Source of the DNA: Cymbidium sinense
Taxonomy: Eukaryota; Streptophyta; Magnoliopsida; Asparagales; Orchidaceae
Direction: 5' to 3'
DNA length: 64,000 nt
Assembly: GCA_021442155.1 (NCBI GenBank)
Contig: CM038228.1
Location: forward strand, 88,555,737 to 88,619,736
Each line of letters begins with the position of its first letter. Within the stretch, counting starts at the first letter, position 1. Position numbers and translations under genes: made by a program. Shown here one piece after another: positions 57,790 to 64,000 of this stretch. The notes beneath the pieces are model-generated. The model saw only the letters and a program-made list of their open reading frames with translations, did not search any database and had not been told where the DNA came from.

Positions 57790-58600
57790 TTCGAGGTAAA
57801 GTTTTTCCCTCTAGATCCTTGAGCTTGAATGTTCCTGGCTTTACTATAGCTATAACCACATATGGGCCATCCCAAAGAGGTGAGAGTTTATTGTGTTGAG
57901 GACCTTTGGCTATAGCTTCGAGACTTCGCTGGATTAAGTCACCGACCGATATGGGATGGGGTTTTACTCTTCTATTGAAGTGACGAGCTATCCTTTGGTG
58001 ATAGAAGCTCCAACTAGGCCACGAAGTCGGGGAGTAGGTCCAAGTGTCGCCGAGTTTTTCTCATTACCATTATGATGAATAATTGAACTCTTGGACTTAG
58101 AACTCCGATATCAACCGATATAATAGTATCAAACACAAGTTATATGGTGTCTCACCAGTCGGAGTTCGCGATGTAGTTCGGTAAGCCCAAAGAATATTAG
58201 AAAGCTCATCAACCTATTATTCCCATCCTTCTCAAGACATATTTTTAGTCCTTTGAGTATAGTCCTGTTGGTAGCTTCAGTCTGTCCATTAATTTGAGGA
58301 TGTGCTACAACCGTATGTAACAATGAATATGAAGATCTTTGCAAAAGGACATAAAGATTTTTCCAGTAAATTGGGTTCCATTGTCAGTGATGATCTTTCC
58401 AGGAATACCGAATCGACATACTATGTTTTTCCAAACAAATTGTTTAGCATTTTCCTCCGTGATTTTAGTGAGTGGTTCAGCTTCCACCCATTTAGTGAAG
58501 TAGTCGACAGCTAAAATGATAAACTTTCGTTGCCCTGATGCTATCGAAAAGGTCCCATGATATCAATTCCCCACTGAGCAAAATGTCACGGGCTTTGAAG
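57790..58600 (-). pseudogene. Integrase remnant of the Tat element
   Basis: Frame 58487-58305 reads V-W-K-N-I-V-C-R-F-G-I-P, then I-I-T-D-N-G-T-Q-F-T-G (second catalytic aspartate). Frame 58344-58129 gives A-H-P-Q-I-N-G-Q-T-E-A-T-N-R-T-I-L (catalytic glutamate). The two are joined by a frameshift. This is the gypsy integrase core. Confidence 0.85.
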
Positions 58601-59097
58601 GGATGAGAGCTCTATATATGGCATGTGAGGGAGGTTAGAGTGCAACTGACAACTTGCACATTTTTTGTGAACTCCAATGCATCTTGTTTCATCGTAGGCC
58701 AATAGAACCCTTGCCTTATAATTTTAAGGGCTAGCACCCTTCCTCCTAGGTGTTCTTCACATATCCCCGAGTGAACCTCTCTTAATGCGTAATCGACCTC
58801 TAACGATGAGAGGCATTTGAGGTATGGCCCAGAAAAAGCTCTTTTGTATAGTTCACCTCCGATAATAATAAAGTTTGAAGCTTATCTTTGGAGACGAGTT
58901 GCAGCAGTTGGGTCTTCAGGAAGGGTCACTTCTTGTAGAAAAGATTGAATGGACTCCATCCACGAAGGTTCCTTTATCTCATTAATTGCTTGTATTACCC
59001 ATGACCCTTGGATACTAGAAAAATATATTTCTTCAACATGCCTTCTCTTAAATAGATTTCCAGTAGCGGATGTAGCAAGCTTAGCGAGAGCGTCAGC

Positions 59098-59430
59098 TCA
59101 AGTATTCTTCTCTCGAAATATGTAAATGATTTGATGTGTCTTAAAACGGGCAAGAAGTGACTTTACTAAGTTGAGGGTACCGGAGATTATGAGCATTAAA
59201 GTTTCCCTCAACCTGGGAGGCGACAGTTGAGAGTCAGTGTGGATCACTAAGTCTTGAGCTTCACAATTGATGACGAGTCTCAACCCATGAGAGCCTCATA
59301 TTCAGCCATATTATTACCAGGAAATTTAAAGTCCATACTCTAAGGTATTACTGGGGAAAATAAGTATGATTCTCCTCGCAAGATTTAAGCTCCATCAACA
59401 TAGAGGGTCCATTGAGGAGACAAAATGCGT
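59098..59430 (-). pseudogene. RNase H remnant of the Tat element
   Basis: On the minus strand W-T-L-Y-V-D-G-A (about 59410-59387) has the first catalytic aspartate, N-N-M-A-E-Y-E-A-L (about 59320) the glutamate, and L-V-I-H-T-D-S-Q-L (about 59255) the next aspartate. These are followed by L-L-A-R-F-K-T-H-Q-I. It is split by stops. The series is typical of Tat and Athila pol. Confidence 0.82.
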
Positions 59431-59899
59431 GTAATGGATAGCTCAATTGGAGTTAAGGCAGTGCATTCCACTATAAAGTCTATTTGAGACTTTATATTAG
59501 GCCGAGGTAAGAAATATATATCAAACTCTCCAAATTTTACAGACCATTTAATTAACCTCCCATGCCTCTAGTTCGAGAATGGCCTTAATGATAAATGAGT
59601 GTAAATGCTGATAGTGTGAGCTTGGAAATATGGATGCAATTTTTGCACTGCAAAAACTAAAACTAGAGCCACCTTATCATGTGGATAACGACTTTCTATA
59701 TCAAAGAGAATTTCGACATAGAAATTGTCGTTGTATCCCATTTTTTTCTCACACTAAAATTGAGCTTATCACGTGGGAAGAGACTATAATATATAAGTAT
59801 AACATTTCTCCTTGAATAGGCTTGGATAGTAGGGGTGGAGATGCTAAATACTCCCTTAGTTGCTCAAAAGACATTCATCAATCAAAATTATTATTTTTA

Positions 59900-60640
59900 G
59901 CTCCCTTCAATATTTTAAAGAATGTCAAGTATTTATCTCCAGAACGGGCTAGGAAACGGGATAAGGCAGAAATTCATCCATTCAAATATTGAACTTCTTT
60001 GATATTCTTCGGAGGAGTCATATATTTGAGAGCTTTGATTTTCTCGGGATTGACCTCTATCCTACGGCGGGTTACCATAAACTCAAGAAATTTTTCGATG
60101 TAACCCCAAAAGCACACTTGGTCGAGTTAAGTCGGATGTTATAATATCGAAGAAGGTTAAAGCATATTTTTAAGCCAGAAATATGCCGTGATTCTTCCAA
60201 GCTTTTACTAACGACATCCATATATACCTCCACAGCGACTAGTAGATCTTATTCATAAGGCGATAGGTAGAGCATTTTTTAACCCAAATGGCATAACTTG
60301 GTAACAGTATAAACCTTTATATGTTTGAAATAATGTGGCTTCTTCATCCGTTGGGTTTATTTTTATTTGGTTGTAACTAGAGTAAGCATCCAAAAAATTG
60401 AGCATTTAATGTCAGCATCACGACCAATTGATCGATTCGAGGAAGAGGAAAACTATCTTTCTGCAAGCTTTTAGGTGTAATCAATACACATTCTCCATGT
60501 TATATTCATCTTCTTCACCATGACAACATTTGCTAGCCATGTGGGTAATGTACCTCTCATATGAATCCCGCTTAGGAGCTTGTTAACTTCTTGTTCAATA
60601 GTGAGGTGATTAGCAAAACTCGCTTCTTTTGGATGATCGA
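59900..60640 (-). pseudogene. Reverse transcriptase remnant of the Tat element
   Basis: The fingers are readable near 60570-60475: Y-P-T-W-L-A-N-V-V-M-V-K-K, then W-R-M-C-I-D-Y-T. L-P-R-I-D-Q-L-V follows near 60440. The palm downstream is broken by stops and shifts, and I could not read an intact D-D box. Confidence 0.7.
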
Positions 60641-60946
60641 TTTGAATGTTGGATCAATTTTGAGGAAGTGCATAATCACATTGGGACATATCCATCTGAC
60701 TCAAGCAAAGATGTCTTAATTTTGTGCAAGAAGTCTATGTATTTTTTCCTTTGTCTGAGAGGATCCAACTTGCACCATTCGAAGTAGCTTGGTCATCCGA
60801 TAATGCACAGAGAGCAAGTCTTGGAAGCTTGTGGGTACTTCTTCATCTCAAAAATTAAAATCTTTAATGCCGAGGTCATGGGTTGAATTGTCTGGGTAAC
60901 ATTGTGTATCTTGATTTAGATCGCCTAACCCAACGGGTTGGAAATT

Positions 60947-61228
60947 TCAACAAGATGAGATACTAAAGTGACGACAAAAATTGATTGGAGGGCCTTCAAG
61001 ATAGCATGTTGAATCTGACTTGACCACCATGAATTGGATTGAATGAGTCACTTGTCGAGGGAACTCTCCGAGGACAATAGGAAGGACGATTGTCCCCTCC
61101 ACTCGCACAAGGTGATTATCAAACCCATATAATGGTCCTACAGCGGGTTGGAGTTTTTTCCTAACCAAGCCCATGCTAAGAAATGTGGAGTAAAATAAGA
61201 TATTAATAGAACTCCCATTGTCAATCAA
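60947..61228 (-). pseudogene. Aspartic protease remnant of the Tat element
   Basis: A 93-codon frame starting M-I-D-N-G-S-S-I-N-I-L-F, the D-[TN]-G-S-S retropepsin site of Tat elements. Then come L-Y-G-F-D and G-T-I-V-L-P-I-V-L-G. It is the best preserved pol part here. Confidence 0.82.
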
Positions 61229-61499
61229 AATTCTCTTAACATTATATCATGGGTCACCGATTCTTGCGTTGATGACAAATGGATTTTGATGAGGAACATT
61301 GACTCCTTCTAAGTCCAAGTCATTAAAAGTGAGAGAATGATCAATACGAGATTTCTTGAACTCTGGCTCTTCAGAGGTGGTAATGAGAACTCGATTAGAT
61401 ATTATTGGTCACCCCACGATTGTTTCAATTTCCCTAACTGTTTGATGACTGTGATGATTGTCCTAGTTGCCCCTCAGTTGGAGTTATGTTTGTTTAAGT

Positions 61500-62850
61500 T
61501 GATTGATTCTTCATGAATCGACGTAGATATCCTTGTTGAATGAGCCTCTCAATTTCTTCTTTGAGTTGTTTGCATGTCTCAGTAGTATGTCCACGACTTC
61601 GATGGAAGTAACAATATTACTCCTGATTTTCTGAATTTAGTTTCAGTGGATGTGGCCACTTGATATTTTCTTCATCTCGAATGGCCATCAGGATGTTAAC
61701 ATGAGATGTGTTCAGTGGTATGTATTCTTTTTCTGGTCGTGGTTCTTGTCGTTGATGTGAGGGTCATGGTGGGAGATCACGACTACCTTGTTATTTCTTT
61801 GATGGATCACCGATTTCTAGGGTGCTCTTACGCTTTTCCTATAGATTGTTCAAATTATTTGCGGTGGCATTAATACTCATCGCAAATTTGTGCTACACAT
61901 GAACCAATTTGTCATAGAGGACCGATCTCAGATTAGTGATGAGTAAAAGGTTCAGTGACATCCTCCAAGTAAAACTCCTCTTAGTAATTCAGGGTCTACC
62001 CCAAGTATTTGGCGAGCTTCTAAAGAGAACCTCGGAAGTATTAATTGATTCACCCTCATTTTGACAAATGTGAGAGATGGGAGGAAACTTTAATGATCCT
62101 ACGATTTGCAATGAACTGTTCCACAAAGATCTTGGTGAGTTCAAAGGTATGGATGGATCCCCTGGGAAGAGAAACCAATGAGCTTGCCCTTGAGGGTAAC
62201 GGGAAAGACGACAAAGCAAAGGTGTCGAGTTCGTGGATATGCATGATGGTCCCGTAATATGTGTTCATGTGGGTCATTTGCCCCATCATAGAATCAATGC
62301 TCTAAGCTTGAAAACGAAGAATGTTGAAAAGGAGTAAGGTGAGGACCTCATACCACGGAGGGGAGGATGATTTCTGTCTCTAAGGTGAAATTCATCTTGC
62401 ATAAACGTTGTAACTTTGCAAGTATAACATGACAAGTGGGGTCAACAGGACAAGAACGTGCCAAGCTACCAGCAATAATTGGTAAAAATGGCTGAGCTGA
62501 CGTTATGATGAGTAACTAGTGTCAAGGAGATCGGATCACCCCGGAAGGAGGAACTTCATTGAGTGAGATTAGAATTTTGACCTCCGTGGATAACGAGATC
62601 TTGGGGAGATGTGTTTTCCGGTGGAAGTGGTGTGTTCCTCGAAAAGTTGGATCATCTCGCCAGACTCTTCCAGCATATGATCTTTTAAAGAGATTCCTAT
62701 TGCACCTTCACCAGGGGTCACATATCGAGGAAGTGAGGCAAAAGGCCCTTGGTTCAAGGATTGGTTGGTTTTGAGTGATGGGAGTTGGAGAGGCTCCAGT
62801 ACGTGCGCTATTGGCCATGAAGGTGTATTCACGAAATTATGATTGAGGAT
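61500..62850 (-). pseudogene. gag remnant of the Tat element
   Basis: The retrotransposon-gag region is seen at 62289-62056 (S-I-H-T-F, then F-V-E-Q-F-I-A-N-R-R, then S-H-L-S-H) with continuation E-G-E-S-I in an overlapping frame. The zinc motif near 61625-61515 reads C-Y-F-H-R-S-R-G-H-T-T-E-T-C-K-Q-L, followed by a helical E-E-I-E-R-L-I-Q-Q-G. Stops and shifts separate the parts. Confidence 0.78.
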
Positions 62851-62854
62851 TTTC

Positions 62855-62870
62855 TTCCCAAAAGGCACCA
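62855..62870 (-). other. Probable primer binding site of the Tat element
   Basis: On the minus strand TGGTGCCTTTTGGGAA follows the right LTR. It resembles the TGGCGCCGTCTGTGGGAA type used by Tat elements, with a change and two short losses. Confidence 0.5.
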
Positions 62871-63886
62871 AATTATTACGTCTAGAAAATCACATGATAG
62901 AATAAAAGTTTACGCCTTAGCTTTGTTGCAAAATCCAACATACATACAGATGTTCGAAGAATTAATAAGAGAACTCCAGAATTTTACGTGAAAATCTCAA
63001 AAATAGGAAAAAAATCACGAGGCCTAGCCCAGTAAAAATCTTCCACTATGTATTTATTTCAAAATATAAAATCTTCTCGATAATAGGATTACATAATCAG
63101 TGTATAAAATCAGAATCGAATCACAACAAGTTATATAATCCTCAGATGCTAGTAAATGATGTCAATGACTGACGATGAAGGTCATCGTGATGATGACCCA
63201 TGATGTGGGATGGCCGGACGGACCACGGTGCAGGCGTGCGTGTGGTGGCGATAATGATGATGGTCGATGACGGCGATGACAGGGCCAGCAACAATGGGGT
63301 GATGACCAACGGCGATGAATGGCGGCGGATCACGGCTACGGGCGACCGGGATGGTAGCGATGGCCAGCGGCAATGGACCCATGACGATGGTGACGACGAT
63401 CACCGCGGCAGCGATAATCGGCATGACGACGGCGAGGAGATTGACGACGGCGAGGATCGGCGGCGATGGTGTCGACAACTGGTGGCAACCGACGGGCGAC
63501 CATCGAGTGGTGGTACCATTGCTTGGAGGATTTTCAAGCTTTAGAGCTCTCTTCTCTCTTGTTTGAGCTCCTCAAATGAAGAAGGCTATTTATGAGAGAG
63601 TAGCGTCAAATACATGCAAAATCCACTCTCTCCATCGGCTCAAAATGATTCCTTTGATCATTTGATGTATTTTAAGAAATGCTCAAATGAAGTCGAATTT
63701 TGAGATCTTGGGCTTGTTAGATCCCGTCGACGCCGATTTGACTATAAACACTCCATGTTTAAGAGCTATTTAAAGATTTAATTGATATCCCAAAGTTTCA
63801 AATGATATTTTAAGTATTTGAACTTGACGTTCAACTTAGATCAACTTGCTTTTGACATCAAGATTTTACTAGTGGTATTTTAAGTG

Positions 63887-63950
<64 letters not shown>

Positions 63951-64000
63951 TTAAAACAGACCTATTTCTTAAGTTCATTTGCAATATTCATGTTTACAGG
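62871..64000 (-). repeat. 5' LTR of the Tat-lineage element, truncated by the window
   Basis: Collinear with 52612-53815. An (AT)n run at 63889-63949 interrupts the alignment, and homology resumes after it (TACTT.AAA ... CATTTGCA) up to the window end. The GATGAC-rich part (63160-63500) gives open frames on both strands (63142-63566) that are compositional. CATAAATA on the minus strand at 63587-63594 is the shared TATA candidate. Confidence 0.78.
63889..63949 (+). repeat. (AT)n microsatellite inside the right LTR
   Basis: About 30 AT units. The left LTR has only a short ATATATAT at the matching place (about 53717). Confidence 0.9.

Larger units (their letters stand above)
52612..64000 (-). 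mobile_element. Tat-lineage Ty3/gypsy retrotransposon, minus strand, cut by the window end
   Basis: A direct repeat (52612 to about 53815, and about 62871 to the window end) forms the LTRs. Reading the minus strand from the right come primer site, gag with zinc motif, protease, RT, RNase H and integrase (to about 57790). Between integrase and the 3' LTR is a long region with an ORF on the opposite strand and a tandem array. From family knowledge, extra antisense ORFs and variable repeat-rich 3' regions mark the Tat lineage. All coding parts are decayed. Confidence 0.85.

Noticed and set aside
63142..63566. Four overlapping ORFs, V/I/A- or D/G-rich
   Set aside because: They come from GATGAC-type repeats in the LTR and are open on both strands for compositional reasons.

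Overview
The window is nuclear DNA of a flowering plant. It carries spliced genes with GT-AG introns, plant-type Ty3/gypsy and Ty1/copia retrotransposons, LINE fragments ending in GTT repeats, MITEs and very AT-rich spacers. I cannot name the species. Only two ordinary genes can be supported: a trimethylguanosine synthase (TGS1, minus strand, five exons, 18486-28911) and a short, unusual MADS-like gene (plus strand, 50635-51427). I saw no tRNA, rRNA or organellar sequence.

Layout. (1) 1-15271 is an old Ogre/Tat-like gypsy element read on the plus strand: LTR end, tRNA-type primer site at 1868, an unusual array of stem-loops (2347-3450), a decayed leader ORF region, then gag. It is split by a nested chromovirus (Tekay/Del type) with both LTRs at 5139-14089. 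A 100-N gap (15272-15371) ends this block. (2) 15372-28911 is the TGS1 gene and its 3' flank. Its large introns hold a LINE fragment, a second LINE tail, a TIR element with a 12-bp target duplication and a small MITE. (3) 28912-35108 is AT-rich spacer with a decayed reading frame bracketed by 20-bp direct repeats, a 1.36-kb foldback element, a hAT-type MITE lying beside an empty copy of its own target site, and several related MITEs. (4) 35109-42560 is a LINE C-terminal remnant interrupted by a copia element with a perfect CACCA target duplication. (5) 42561-49145 is a mosaic of unassigned repeats, then two 1.8-kb LTRs only about 240 bp apart. (6) 49146-52547 holds the MADS-like gene and a hAT MITE with a perfect 8-bp duplication. 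(7) 52612-64000 is a minus-strand Tat-lineage gypsy element. Its right LTR runs off the window. It has a 10-unit tandem array and an intron-containing ORF antisense to gag-pol.

The likely coding breaks in TGS1, the MADS-like gene and one break in the antisense ORF all look like homopolymers short by one base. Part of the apparent pseudogenization may therefore be assembly error. The copia element and the frame at 29419-30079 instead show mainly in-frame stops, as expected from C-to-T decay of silenced DNA. The most unusual signals are the stem-loop array with a constant loop and changing but still paired stems, the MADS-like protein with about five internal repeats, and the antisense ORF module of the Tat element.
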